DNA of 64,000 bases from Amycolatopsis regifaucium (GTDB lineage Bacteria > Actinomycetota > Actinomycetes > Mycobacteriales > Pseudonocardiaceae), in the NCBI RefSeq assembly GCF_001613935.1, contig NZ_LQCI01000011.1, positions 1 to 64,000 of the forward strand. The letters are read 5' to 3'. Shown piece by piece: positions 1-8,931 of the stretch. Numbering within the stretch: position 1 is the first letter of the stretch; the number at the start of each line of letters is the position of its first letter. Both the position numbers and the translations under genes were made by a program. A model generated the notes under the pieces. The model did no database searches. It saw nothing but the letters and a program-made list of their open reading frames with translations, and was not told the DNA's origin.

Positions 1-27
1 GAGCAGCTCATCCCGGGTAATAACCCG

Positions 28-378
28 ATGCAGGTCGCCACCGGGCTCGGTCCACGACCAGAACTTCTCGCCCACGTCTTCGCCGACGAGGTCGGCAAGC
101 GGCTCGATGACTACGACGCGGCCGCCCACCGAACCGACCTGGAATCCTTGACCCAGCTGGCCCGTGGGGTTCCGCTGTTGACCGGAGCACTGCGCACGAT
201 GCTGCAACAGCACCAGGTCGACAGTCACGGTGACTGCATGGCCTGTCCCCGGCCGCCCTGGCGCCGCCGGACCCGATGCCGGTTCCCGCTCGATCTCAAC
301 GCTCTCCTCACCGACCTGCATACCCTAAACGGACCCACTGGCAGGCACGCGCTCCGCCCGGGTTCAGAGCGCCCGTAG
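28..378 (+). CDS. Conserved-looking hypothetical protein, possibly 5'-partial
   Basis: This frame encodes a 116-residue protein without a recognisable named domain. The first half (about residues 10-65) reads as amphipathic helix. It is followed by a Cys- and Arg-rich patch, CMACPRPPWRRRTRCRFP, whose three cysteines could bind metal; that is only a guess. The frame stays open upstream to base 1, so the true start may lie outside the window. It sits beside a truncated regulator and IS debris, which lowers confidence that it is functional. Function is unknown. Confidence 0.4.
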   Translation: MQVATGLGPRPELLAHVFADEVGKRLDDYDAAAHRTDLESLTQLARGVPLLTGALRTMLQQHQVDSHGDCMACPRPPWRRRTRCRFPLDLNALLTDLHTLNGPTGRHALRPGSERP

Positions 379-404
379 CCGGCAAGCACAGCGCCCGCCC
401 GGTG

Positions 405-727
405 TCAGCGGCAGACAGCGTCCTTCGAGGCGCCGGATTGGACTCCGCACCCGTCGGCGATCCGACGACGACTGTCGTTCTCGTCCAGACTGTCTCGGCA
501 CAGCCCGGCGAAGATCCGCAGATAGAGCTCGATGTGCTCCGAGTCCCGGAAGATCAGTAGCCCGCTGGGCTCTCGCGCCTCGACGAACACCATACTGCGA
601 CCGCGGGCGTCGGTGGTGATCGTGAACCGGTCCAACGGCTCTGGCGTGCAGGGAGCGGTCAGCGGACGAACCCGGACGCTGACCTGACGCTGACCGGCGT
701 GATCGCGGAGACACGTTAGCTGCTCGG
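405..727 (-). pseudogene. C-terminal remnant of a DUF5753-type (Scr1-like/XRE) regulator
   Basis: The last ~105 codons of this minus-strand frame resemble the DUF5753 ligand or partner-binding region found behind an XRE helix-turn-helix in actinobacterial antitoxin-like regulators. Visible features are VSVRVRPL, a PLDRFTI strand, RSMVFVEA, and a terminal helix around EHIELYLRIFAGL. The N-terminal helix-turn-helix is missing. Upstream of about base 727 the frame runs antisense through an IS256 transposase fragment, so the gene was most likely cut by that insertion or a linked deletion. The usual DUF397 partner is not seen downstream. Family assignment is by eye. Confidence 0.5.
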
Positions 728-749
728 CCGCCGCCTCCGGATCGGCACC

Positions 750-1017
750 CCCGGCCTCCAGTCTCTGCAGCAGCTGACCAAGCGGCTGCTGGAGTCCGCG
801 CTCAAGGGCGAGATCACCGATCACCTCGGCTATGACAAGCACGACCCGGCCGGCCGCGGGACCAGCAACTCGCGCAACGGCATCCGCTCGAAGACCGTGC
901 CGACTGATGTCGGCCCAGTCGAGATCGACGTGCCGCGAGATCGGGACGCCAGTTTTGAGCCTAAGATCGTCGCGAAGCGGCAGAAGCGCCTTGGCGGTGT
1001 GGATGAGATGGTGGTTA
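750..1017 (+). pseudogene. IS256-family transposase fragment
   Basis: One frame carries an N-terminal piece of an IS256-type (mutator) transposase: LTKRLLESALKGEITDHLGY, then the KHDPAG/NSRNG segment, DVGPVEIDVPRDRD, EPKIVAKRQKRLGGVDEMV. Homology stops abruptly after about base 1017. The DDE catalytic part, the rest of the ~400-residue protein and any terminal inverted repeats are absent. It is an inactive scrap that abuts the truncated DUF5753 gene on its left, so it probably marks an insertion followed by deletion. Confidence 0.75.
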
Positions 1018-1509
1018 CGAAGCCCGCTGAGCAGCCAGATGACGGGCGAACGCTACACCCGATGTCCCAGTGTGAATGTGCTTTTGGTGGCGATGGTGGG
1101 GGAGTCGCACGGAGTTCTGCGGCCGGGGGCTGGCCGGATGTCGCGGTCAGACTGCTTCTGGAAGGAAATGAAGATCCTGAGATTCGCCGAGCTGGCGGGC
1201 TGAGCCGTCGGGTGAGCGGGAGGGGACTCTGAAGCAACTGGTGGCCGTGGCGTGCGAGCGGTACGAGGTCGTACTCCCGGCCAGGAGGAAGTCAATCGAT
1301 CTTGTCGCCCGGTTGATGGCGGACGACCTCCGCTCGGCCCGGCCGTGGTCACCGCGCCGATGATTCGCCTCATGGCTCGGTTCGGGCCACCGAATTTGTC
1401 GCGCAGGCAATCGCGCGATCACTGCGTTCGACTCTCCCCGCGGTTCAATCCCCTCGCGGGCATGTGCGTAGTGCTCGGCGATTAGAAGAAGACTTAAATA
1501 GCTCTGGCA
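1018..1509. other. Intergenic, no gene recognised
   Basis: No frame here looks protein-like on either strand. The only structure I see is a 6-bp stem, CCCGCG at 1437-1442 pairing with CGCGGG at 1455-1460, around a GGTTCAATCC loop. It sits about where the integrase gene and attachment site of the neighbouring element would be expected. Confidence 0.4.
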
Positions 1510-1737
1510 TCAACTGAATTCGGCGGCGTCGACTGCCTCATCGCGGAACAGAGCTGCGCTCTCCATCTTGTCAATTGCGCGCGCCGACACGACTAGTCGA
1601 CCTCGAATCCGAATGGCTGGAAACGAACCAGAGTCGATTGCGCGATACAATGTCATTGGTGACATGCGAAGGATTGCGGCGGACTCGGTGACGCTGTAGA
1701 AGCGCGGCTTCTCGGGTTGATCGTCTAAGTTTCTCAT
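1510..1737 (-). CDS. Excisionase-like helix-turn-helix protein
   Basis: A 75-residue protein with the HTH_17/MerR-like fold of actinobacterial Xis proteins: YSVTESAAILRMSPMTLYRA (residues 14-33) forms the helix-turn-helix, followed by a wing with FPAIRIRGRLVVSARAID. Such proteins bind attachment sites and direct excision of integrative elements. It lies directly downstream of the primase-like gene on the same strand, the usual rep-xis order of AICE elements. The integrase that should follow is missing, so excision by this element alone seems impossible. GC content is lower here than in the surrounding chromosome, consistent with a mobile origin. Confidence 0.7.
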   Translation of the reverse strand: MRNLDDQPEKPRFYSVTESAAILRMSPMTLYRAIDSGSFPAIRIRGRLVVSARAIDKMESAALFRDEAVDAAEFS

Positions 1738-1848
1738 TGCTGCCTCGATCGAGTGAACTTACAGTTTTCCTGGTAAGGCGTCAATTTCGTGGATTCCTGG
1801 AAATTGAGTTAAGGGCCGCGTATTTGTCTGGAGTAGTTTTGCTCTCGT

Positions 1849-3585
1849 TTAATGTCGATCATCGATGAGACTTGCGCCCGCTATTTTGATGGCTGCTGTT
1901 TTTAGTGGCGTATTAGATCCGAGGGGCATGTGTCGGTGTTCGAAGGGATGACGCGTGGTGGCCGGTGACGTATGTCCATTAGTGGAGGCGTTGTGATCTG
2001 TCCGCGACACCCACAGTAAACGCCATTGGTTCTGTTCGCGTAGATGGGTGCGTTTTAGGCGTTCGTAGTTTGCTGCACCAAAGCTGGGCGTGTGGGGGGT
2101 GTACAGAATAGTGGGGGATTGGCCTCGGAGACGCGATAATAGGTCGTTAAGGGCCTTTGTGAGTTGCCAGCTGTCGCAGTCGCTGGGCCCGCCGCAGTAA
2201 CGATGGGTGCGTTGGATGAGACCGAACTGTTCAGCTGCATCGCGAGCTCGGCGCACTGATTTCGGGTCAAGAAAGGACCTTTCGGCCCATGAGCGAATCG
2301 AGAGCGACCCAGACCGGGTGACGATTGCGGCTGCGAGGGCATCGAGAGCGGCATACAGTGTGGAAGGTTTTATGGAGATCTGCGTGGCGGGCGAACGCTG
2401 AAGATGCAGTGACGCTGTGATGCGGAGGAGCCGACGTGTTTGGGCGATCTGGCTCCCTTGGTCGTACATAGCGGACGCCGTCTGGGAACGCTGCTGAGTT
2501 CGAGTGGTGCGGCGGCGAGGACGGTGGGTGCGCGCCTCGTCGATCGCGGGCAGCCAACGCTCCGTGAGCCACCGCGAGCGGCCCAAGTGCCGTGCTTGTA
2601 CGGGTGAAGCTTGTATGAACTGCTGCCATGCGGTCTCTTCTGGGAGATGCTGCTCGGCATCGACGATTGTGCGTGCCGGGGCCCAGATCCAGCGTTGCCA
2701 GGCTTGCTTGCCGATGTCGGCTGCCGCGGTTCCGGCGCGGTTCGCGGCGCGCCATACCTGATCGGTGGACCAGCCAGCGCGGGCCCGTGCGAGAGCGTCG
2801 CCGTATTCGCTTTCGGAGCGGCTTGCGGTGTGCGGTGATCGTGCACGGAAACGACGGGAGCGAGACCGATAGGCACGCCGATGTCGGCTTTGGGCGGGCG
2901 TGGGTAGGTCGCGTGCGTTCAGGGTGCCGTCAATGATCGGACAGGGGAGACCGAGGCGGTGCGGTGCTGTGATGAGACGAAGTGTGCTCCGGACCGTCGC
3001 TGAGATCGCATGGTGCCGCGCGAGCTGGGTGCAAAGTGTGCGCAGTTCGTGTCTTAGCTGCGCCGGGACGAGGGCGATGAGGTGAAGATGGCCGGGTCGG
3101 CCGGAGGAGCGGCGTAGCCAGGGGAGGCCGAGGCGTTCGCACCAGGAGACCAGGGCGTCGCCGAAGGCGTGTCCGGCTTCGGCGGGGGCCCCGTTGTCGC
3201 CGGGGTCGACGTCGATTCCGCAGGCAGCTGGGTGGAGGGTGCCGACTGTGGTGACAGCGTTTGGGGGCACATCGCTGACGTGGGCGGGGTGTTGTTGAAC
3301 CGCGGCGACGGCCGTGTTGTCGGCGGCGATGTAGATGTACGGCGGGCCGAACAGTGCGGTGTCGAGGTCGGCGGTGGCGGGGCCTCGAGCCGATTGTGCC
3401 AGGCTCGACGACGAGCAGTTCACCTTCGGAGAAGGCCCCGTGGTCGACGCGATCGACACGGGCGCTCCGGTGCTGTGCTCGGCGCTGGAAGTGACCGCGC
3501 GCTGGCCCGGTTTCACCGCCGCCGCGCTGCAAAGGGACGTGCACGCGGTGTTCGCGTTCCCGGTGATGCTCGGCGCGATCAGCAT
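1849..3585 (-). CDS. Primase/replication-initiator-like protein of an integrative element (start uncertain)
   Basis: The ORF has motifs reminiscent of archaeo-eukaryotic primase (prim-pol) domains: an acidic DxD in GIDVDPGD, an SGRPGHLH segment matching the sGxxxH motif, and LRLITAPHRLGLPC resembling the third conserved segment. The C-terminal half contains a probable winged-helix region (SIRSWAERSFLDPKSVRRAR), as expected of replication initiators of AICEs or plasmids. The conventional start at 3585 is doubtful: upstream of about 3400 the frame is antisense to a GAF-ANTAR gene, and recognisable protein begins near FGPPYIYIAADN. The native start was therefore probably at or just outside the element border. 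With the downstream excisionase it forms a rep-xis remnant. The primase assignment is by eye. Confidence 0.5.
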   Translation of the reverse strand: MLIAPSITGNANTACTSLCSAAAVKPGQRAVTSSAEHSTGAPVSIASTTGPSPKVNCSSSSLAQSARGPATADLDTALFGPPYIYIAADNTAVAAVQQHPAHVSDVPPNAVTTVGTLHPAACGIDVDPGDNGAPAEAGHAFGDALVSWCERLGLPWLRRSSGRPGHLHLIALVPAQLRHELRTLCTQLARHHAISATVRSTLRLITAPHRLGLPCPIIDGTLNARDLPTPAQSRHRRAYRSRSRRFRARSPHTASRSESEYGDALARARAGWSTDQVWRAANRAGTAAADIGKQAWQRWIWAPARTIVDAEQHLPEETAWQQFIQASPVQARHLGRSRWLTERWLPAIDEARTHRPRRRTTRTQQRSQTASAMYDQGSQIAQTRRLLRITASLHLQRSPATQISIKPSTLYAALDALAAAIVTRSGSLSIRSWAERSFLDPKSVRRARDAAEQFGLIQRTHRYCGGPSDCDSWQLTKALNDLLSRLRGQSPTILYTPHTPSFGAANYERLKRTHLREQNQWRLLWVSRTDHNASTNGHTSPATTRHPFEHRHMPLGSNTPLKTAAIKIAGASLIDDRH

Positions 3586-3910
3586 CGGCGCGCTGATGTG
3601 TCATCGGCGGGCGGCCGGGTCCATGGGCAGAGCCGCGGTGACCACCGCTCTGGCGCTGGCCGATTCCCTCACCCCGGCGCTGCTGACCGATCCGGACGAC
3701 TCGGCGGAGGAAGTATGGTCGCAGCATCTCCATCGGGCGGAGGTGCACCAGGCCGCCGGCTTCATCAGCGTGTTCTTGGACGTTTCGCTGGTCGAGGCAT
3801 TGTCCCAGCTGCGGGCCTACGCGCTCAGTCAGGAACGCCCGATCGTCGAGGTGGCACGGGATATCGTCGACCGGCGCCTCAGGTTGCCACGAGACTTCCA
3901 CCGTTCTTGA
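3335..3910 (+). pseudogene. GAF-ANTAR regulator, 5'-truncated
   Basis: From about base 3396 the frame matches a GAF-ANTAR protein: the GAF half shows DDEQFTFGEGPVVDA, RWPGFTAAAL, and VHAVFAFPVMLGAISIGAL. The C-terminal ANTAR domain shows HQAAGFISVFLDVSLVEAL and a VARDIVDRRLR end. ANTAR domains bind paired RNA hairpins to antiterminate transcription. Family members are about 230-245 residues, but only ~170 residues are recognisable, so roughly the first 70 residues of the GAF domain are missing. The ~20 residues before ARLDDEQF are merely antisense to the primase-like gene, so the border of the integrated element lies at about 3395. It may still be translated, but the ligand domain is broken. 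Confidence 0.65.
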
Positions 3911-3964
3911 CCTGCCCGAGGCCAGGACACAGAAACGGCCAACGGGCCGGGCGAGGACCTTGAG

Positions 3965-4681
3965 ATGGTGAACCGGGACGAACGCTTGGCCGCTACCTTC
4001 GTCGAACTCGCCGACACCCTCGTGAGCGACTTCGATTTCGTCGAACTGCTGGACCTTCTCGCGACGCGGCGCACGGAGTTGCTCAGTGTTTCGGCCGCGG
4101 CGTTGCTGCTCGCGCCTCCCGGCACCGAACTGCGCCCGATAGCGGCATCGGATTCGGGCTACGCGTTGTCCGATGTGCTGGCCGTGGCCCAGCACGACGG
4201 TCCGGCCTGGCAAAGCCATCGCGACGTGACCGGCATCGGCCCGGTCGATCTGGACGGGGCGCGCTCACGGTGGCCCGATTTCGCCGAGCGGGCGGGCTAC
4301 CGGGAGATGTGTGCCGTCCCACTGCGTCTGCGTGACGAGGTCCTGGGCACGCTACTCCTGCTGAACGTCCCTTCCGGGAAACTGTCGGCGAGCGACGTGC
4401 GGCTGGCGCAGGCGCTCGCCGACGCCGCGACGATCGGAATCCTGCACGAACGAGTCATGCGGCAGCAGGTCGATCTCGTCACCCAGCTGCACACCGCCCT
4501 GCATAGCCGCATTTTGATCGAGCAAGCGAAGGGAATCCTCGCCGCTCGACGCGACACCAGCGTGGACCAGGCTTTCGAAATGATGCGCGGCCACGCCCGC
4601 CGCCACCGGCGCCGCATCAGCGACATCGCCCACCACATCGTCAACACCAGCGGCGCACTGCCGACCTCCGAACATCCCTAG
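3965..4681 (+). CDS. GAF and ANTAR domain transcription antitermination regulator
   Basis: A complete 238-residue GAF-ANTAR protein. The GAF sensor spans about residues 10-155 (FVELADTLVSDFDFVELLD, RWPDFAERAGYREMCAVPLR, LGTLLLLNV). A linker helix leads into the ANTAR domain at about 175-230 (ILIEQAKGILAARRDTSVDQ, RRISDIAHHIV). Such proteins sense a small molecule or redox state through GAF and bind two-hairpin RNA to antiterminate mRNAs. It starts 54 bp after the truncated GAF-ANTAR gene on the same strand, so the two are probably a tandem duplication. No RNA target is obvious in the window. Confidence 0.85.
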   Translation: MVNRDERLAATFVELADTLVSDFDFVELLDLLATRRTELLSVSAAALLLAPPGTELRPIAASDSGYALSDVLAVAQHDGPAWQSHRDVTGIGPVDLDGARSRWPDFAERAGYREMCAVPLRLRDEVLGTLLLLNVPSGKLSASDVRLAQALADAATIGILHERVMRQQVDLVTQLHTALHSRILIEQAKGILAARRDTSVDQAFEMMRGHARRHRRRISDIAHHIVNTSGALPTSEHP

Positions 4682-4779
4682 GACATGACCCGCGGGCTCA
4701 CTGTCTCACTTGCCTCCGTTGCTCAGAGCGGGGAGAGGAAGACAGTGGCGGAGCGCGCCCAGCGGTCGTCGGGATCAGG

Positions 4780-6405
4780 CTATCGATCGCCGGTGAACGG
4801 GGTCAGGTCGTTCCAGAATGCGCAATGATGCTGGCGCGGGATCTCGGTGGTGAGTCTGCTGTCCCCCGCCGAGTTGAGCGACATGACGACGGGATCGGCC
4901 TCGGTGTAGCGATCCCAACGAGGGGTCCCGTCCACGGTCGGGTCGCCGGTCCGGGCGAATCCGGTCCACTGCGCGACCAGCTGGTCGGACAGCACCCGCT
5001 GATTCGGATTGAGCTCGACGCCGTCCGGGAACAGCAGGAGCCATTCGGCGATGTGATAAGCGCCGTTCGGTTTGGCCGGGTCGACGAAGAATTGCGGCGG
5101 GACGTCCGTGGCGTCCATCTGGTAGGCGTAGACCGGGATGTGCCGCGCCAACCGCGCGTTGTTGAGGGCGGAAGGGCAGACGGAGTTGGAGTCGGCCACG
5201 ATGGTCCGGAAGGCGAGGAACGGGGCGGGCGCGGGGAACCGGGCAAGCGGATACGTGCCGCGGACCGCGGGCGCGTGCCGACCGTACTGCTGGCGCACCA
5301 GTTTCTCGTAGTCCTCCGTGGTCGACGCGGAAGGCAACTGGGTTTCGTCGCGGTCCACCCCGTGCATCAGTGCGACGTCGTTGACGCGCCCGGCGGCGAA
5401 GGCCTCCCCCGGCGACATCGGCAAGGTCTTTCCGTCCACGATCGGCGCGACCGTCCCGTTGTCGGGGTTCCTCCCATGATCCGCCTGCTTGAGCAACGTC
5501 GAGGCAGGCGCCTTACGCAGGCAGGCCGCGGCCTCGGCGACGTTGTGACAGCCGACGGCGGCGGCGAATCGCGCCCCGGTGCTCTGGGCCTGTTTTTCGG
5601 TGGGCAGCTTCGCTTTGCAGTCCTGCGGCTGCCACACCGTGTCCACGCCGAGCAGCGAGTTGTACTCACCGCTTTGGCTGATACCGCGCTGGAACAATCC
5701 CGCCGAGGCCGGCGAGACCGTGTGGGCGCAGACGCTCGATCCACCGGCGGAAGCACCGTAGATCGTCACGTTGCGCGGGTCTCCGCCGAACCGTGAGATG
5801 TTGCGCTGCACCCAGCGCAACGCGGCCTGCTGATCCTGCAGCCCGTAGTTGCCCGCGTGCGCGCCGAACGCCTCGTGGGCCAGGAAGCCGAAGATCCCGA
5901 GGCGGTAGTTGACCTCCACGCTGATGACGTTGCCCGCCGTCACCAGGCGGCTCGCGTCCTGCGGTTTCCACAGCAGGAACCCGCCGCCATGAATCTGCAC
6001 CATGACCGCGAGCGGGCCGGGTCCACGCTTGGCAGGCACTCGGACGGTCAGATTGAGGCAGTCTTCGTCCTCCGAACCCGGGCCCGTGCCTGCCGGTTGC
6101 GCGCATTGGTTGCCCTCGGCGGTCGCCGGGAAGGGCTCGGTCCACGGAACCGGCCGCCGAGGTGGCCGCCAGCGCAATTCCCCCGTCGGCGGTGCGGCGT
6201 AACGGATCCCTTGCCACGATGTGACCTCGGCGCCCGCGACACCGCACACCGGGCCGTCGTCGGTCGTCACCGTGGTACCCGGCGAACAGACCTGTGCGGC
6301 CTGCTTCGTTTCGCTCAGGCCGACGGCCATGGAGGCCGAGCCGGCCAACGGCGTCACCAGCACGACAGCCGCCATGACGGCGGCCACCTTTCGGTCGAGT
6401 CTCAT
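4780..6405 (-). CDS. Secreted type-B carboxylesterase/lipase
   Basis: A carboxylesterase of about 541 residues with an alpha/beta hydrolase fold, likely hydrolysing ester bonds outside the cell. The start at 6405 is chosen because AGGAGG lies 7 nt upstream and the product then begins with a signal peptide (MRLDRKVAAVMAAVVLVTPL ... AGSASMA). Landmarks are SWQGIRYAAPP, the EDCLNLTV signature near residue 116, the HGGG oxyanion motif at about 139-142, the nucleophile elbow GASAGG with Ser219, and GAYHIAE near the C-terminus for the catalytic His. The elbow is GASAGG instead of the commoner GESAGA. The natural substrate cannot be read from sequence. It is transcribed alone. Confidence 0.9.
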   Translation of the reverse strand: MRLDRKVAAVMAAVVLVTPLAGSASMAVGLSETKQAAQVCSPGTTVTTDDGPVCGVAGAEVTSWQGIRYAAPPTGELRWRPPRRPVPWTEPFPATAEGNQCAQPAGTGPGSEDEDCLNLTVRVPAKRGPGPLAVMVQIHGGGFLLWKPQDASRLVTAGNVISVEVNYRLGIFGFLAHEAFGAHAGNYGLQDQQAALRWVQRNISRFGGDPRNVTIYGASAGGSSVCAHTVSPASAGLFQRGISQSGEYNSLLGVDTVWQPQDCKAKLPTEKQAQSTGARFAAAVGCHNVAEAAACLRKAPASTLLKQADHGRNPDNGTVAPIVDGKTLPMSPGEAFAAGRVNDVALMHGVDRDETQLPSASTTEDYEKLVRQQYGRHAPAVRGTYPLARFPAPAPFLAFRTIVADSNSVCPSALNNARLARHIPVYAYQMDATDVPPQFFVDPAKPNGAYHIAEWLLLFPDGVELNPNQRVLSDQLVAQWTGFARTGDPTVDGTPRWDRYTEADPVVMSLNSAGDSRLTTEIPRQHHCAFWNDLTPFTGDR

Positions 6406-6774
6406 CCGTCCTCCTGCCGAACGAAAGACCTGTCGGCGCGGGCAACGGCGGCCGCCGGCGCCCATCACCGTTCCTTCAGTCTGGCCACACCGTCGGACGG
6501 CGCAACCACCGTTCGGTCGCGCCGGAACTGTCAAAACCCAGGCGATCATGGTCTTTGACCGCATTCGTCTCGCCTCGCGACGACAGGCAAGATCGTGGTC
6601 CACTATGGACAGGGCGGCTGCGGGCACACGACGGGCGCGGCCGTCGTCGTTCACACCTCGCTTCTCACGGAGTGCGGCGGCCGGAACTCACGAGCACCTT
6701 CATGACCAGAGGTGTGCTTTCCCCGCCGACCGGGTAACCGCCGCATGACCGTGTGCCCAGCCGAAGGACGCCAG
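6406..6774. other. Intergenic between divergent esterase and DUF3072 genes
   Basis: No convincing gene on either strand. It should contain the divergent promoters of the esterase and the DUF3072 gene, but I see no clear operator or terminator. Confidence 0.4.
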
Positions 6775-6987
6775 ATGAATGACAACACGCAGCCGAGCGA
6801 CACTCCGAGCCCGGAGAAACCCCGCGAAGACTGGGCGACCGGTGATGAGCCGATGACTGGGCCTCAGCGCTCCTACCTGCGCACTCTCGCCCAGGAGGCG
6901 GGCGAGACGATCCCGGAGTCCTTGACCAAAGCGGAAGCGTCGGAGCTGATCGACCGGCTACAGGACCAGACCGGACGTGGGCACTGA
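6775..6987 (+). CDS. DUF3072 family small protein
   Basis: A 70-residue soluble protein. Residues 27-66 (MTGPQRSYLRTLAQEAGE, then SLTKAEASELIDRLQDQTGR) match DUF3072, a short helical domain common in actinobacteria and some proteobacteria with unknown function. The N-terminus is a disordered Pro/Ser/Glu tail. The start at 6775 is preferred over upstream Mets because GAAGGA precedes it and the domain begins soon after. It stands alone between the esterase and the P450 remnant. Confidence 0.8.
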   Translation: MNDNTQPSDTPSPEKPREDWATGDEPMTGPQRSYLRTLAQEAGETIPESLTKAEASELIDRLQDQTGRGH

Positions 6988-7145
6988 CCCGCCTTCCGCC
7001 GCCGTCGATGAGTCTCCAGCAGCAGTGGTGCGGTAGTTTTCCCCAGGACGAATGTGATACAACTCACGTCTGATTTGTCCGATTCCCGGTGTCTCCCCCA
7101 CCGGCATGCTGCGAGCGCGAAGCACTCGACAGCAAGGAGAAACGC

Positions 7146-8057
7146 ATGGACGACGATCAGGCGAATACGCGGTTCCCCATGCCGCGCGCAGCGGACCGAC
7201 CCTTCGACCCGGCACCCGAGCTGACGCGGCGAGCCGCGGAGGATCCGGTGTCACGGGTGGAACTCTGGGACGGCGAAACACCGTGGCTCGTCACCCGGCA
7301 CGAGGACGTGCGCACGGTATTGGCCGATCCCCGGGTCAGTGTCGACGCCACCCTGCCCGGCTTCCCGCACACCAACGCGGTGAGCAAGGCACGCGACACG
7401 ACGATGAAGACGTTGATGCAGATGGACGCGCCGGAACACACCACCCATCGACGGGTGCTGGCCCCGGAATTCACGCTGGGGAAAATGGAGGCTCTGCGGC
7501 CACGGATCCAGCGGATCGTCGACGACCTGATCGACCGGATGCTCGACGGCCCGAAACCGGTCGATCTGGTGACGGCGTTCGCCTTGCCGGTCCCTTCTCA
7601 GGTGATCTGCGAACTCCTCGGGGTGCCCTACGCCGACCGGGGCTTCTTCCACGACGTGGCCCGCACCCTCGTCATGGACGAGGCCGATCCCGGACGGGCC
7701 ATGGCCGCCAGCGAGGAGCTCAACGCCTACCTGGAACGGCTGGTCACCGGGAAGAACGCCGAGCCCGGCGAGGATCTGCTCAGCACGCTGGCCGTCGAGC
7801 GGTACCGGACGGGCGAGATGACCGCGCGGGAAATCGCCACGCTGGGCCAGCTGCTTCTGGTGGCCGGGCACGACACCACCGCGGCGATGATCGCCCTCGG
7901 CACGGCCGTGTTGCTGGCGAACCCGGACCAGCTCGCCCTGCTCCGCGACGCCCGCATGGCAGCGGCAGGAGTGGAAACGCCGTTGAGCGACTCCCGGTCA
8001 TCTTCTCGGCAGGTCATCGTCGGCTGGAGCGGGGCCGTCCGTCACGCCGTTGCTTGA
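7146..8057 (+). pseudogene. Cytochrome P450, truncated before the haem-binding region
   Basis: The first ~270 residues are a standard bacterial class I P450: WLVTRHEDVRTVLADPRVS, the C-helix EHTTHRRV, and the I-helix oxygen-activation motif AGHDTT at residues 240-245. Homology ends near LALLRDAR (about base 7955). The rest of the frame is unrelated sequence, so the K-helix ExxR, the Cys haem-ligand loop and about 120 residues are missing. The product cannot bind haem and must be inactive. The start is set by AAGGAGA 6 nt upstream of ATG 7146. No ferredoxin gene is adjacent. A deletion joined it to the HNH nuclease region. Confidence 0.85.
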
Positions 8058-8244
8058 CGTACACCGAGTAGCCGCGATCGATGATCGCCATGTAGCCGCA
8101 CTTGAGCGCGGGTCCCGGCGTCGCAGACATCGGCCAGGACACCAACTCCGCTTGTGAGAGCGTCGAGTGCATCGGCTTCGCGGACCACCTTCTCGCGGGC
8201 AGCGCGACGGGCGCTCCCGACCGAGTTGCCGGGCGACGGCGGTG

Positions 8245-8931
8245 TCATCGACAACGGTCGAGCATGCTCGACAATGCTGTCTTCTCCGGCACGGTGATCG
8301 ACAGCCCGTACCCGGCTTTGACCACGATCCAGTCGGTCGCATAAGTACACCAGAACGACACCAGCGGAGGCTTCCACTGCTCCGGCGCCTTGTCGCCTTT
8401 CTCCCGGTTGACGTTGTCGGTCACCACCAACAGCTGTGGGCGGGTCAGATCGTTGGCGAACTGCTCCCGCTTGGCCTGGTCCCACGACTTCGCGCCACTG
8501 ACCCACGCATGAGCCAATGGCACCACGTGGTCCACGTCGACATCGGAGGCTTTCCGCGACGTCTCACCGTCGTAAGTGCTATGCCATGAGCCGGACACCG
8601 GAGCGCATCGCTCATCGACCTCGACGTTCTCGCCGGCACGCTTCAGCACTTCCTCCCGGACGTTGCAGCTGCCGGACACTGTCTTCCAGTGCGGGAACGT
8701 CTTGTCCCGGTCATACCCATCCAGATTCCCGCGGACCGCGACTTGCAACGTCCCCAGCAGCTTCTGCGCCTCGGCCACGGGAACGGAAGGTGCCGATCCG
8801 GCGACCGGGCTACCGCCCGGAGCCACCGGCGTGGCGGGGGGTACCGCACAAGCGACCATCGACGCGAGCGACACAACGGCCACCGTCGTCCGCGCGATCC
8901 CCCATCGGACGGCTCGCCCCTCCCCGACCAC
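8245..8931 (-). CDS. Secreted HNH endonuclease (DUF1524/GmrSD C-terminal-like) lipoprotein
   Basis: A 228-residue exported protein. The N-terminus is a lipoprotein-type signal (VVSLASMVAC), then a Pro/Ser linker. The nuclease core (about residues 60-228) has DVDHVVPLAHAWVSGAKSW with the paired His, and NDLTRPQLLVVTDNVNREKG, the motif pair of the DUF1524 HNH family found in actinobacterial extracellular nucleases. It probably cleaves DNA at the cell surface for nutrition or interbacterial defence. The GTG start at 8931 has GGGAG 5 nt upstream. No immunity gene is recognisable next to it. Confidence 0.85.
   Translation of the reverse strand: MVGEGRAVRWGIARTTVAVVSLASMVACAVPPATPVAPGGSPVAGSAPSVPVAEAQKLLGTLQVAVRGNLDGYDRDKTFPHWKTVSGSCNVREEVLKRAGENVEVDERCAPVSGSWHSTYDGETSRKASDVDVDHVVPLAHAWVSGAKSWDQAKREQFANDLTRPQLLVVTDNVNREKGDKAPEQWKPPLVSFWCTYATDWIVVKAGYGLSITVPEKTALSSMLDRCR

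Noticed and set aside
1431..1465. GGTTCAATCC inside a CCCGCG/CGCGGG stem, resembling the 3' end of a tRNA or an att site
   Set aside because: The five T-stem pairs next to the loop do not match properly and no acceptor or anticodon arm can be built; too weak for an attachment-site call.
8014..8172. 52-codon minus-strand frame reading AELVSWPMSATPGPALKCGY
   Set aside because: It looks protein-like but has no ribosome-binding site, no recognised family, and overlaps the unrelated tail of the P450 pseudogene.
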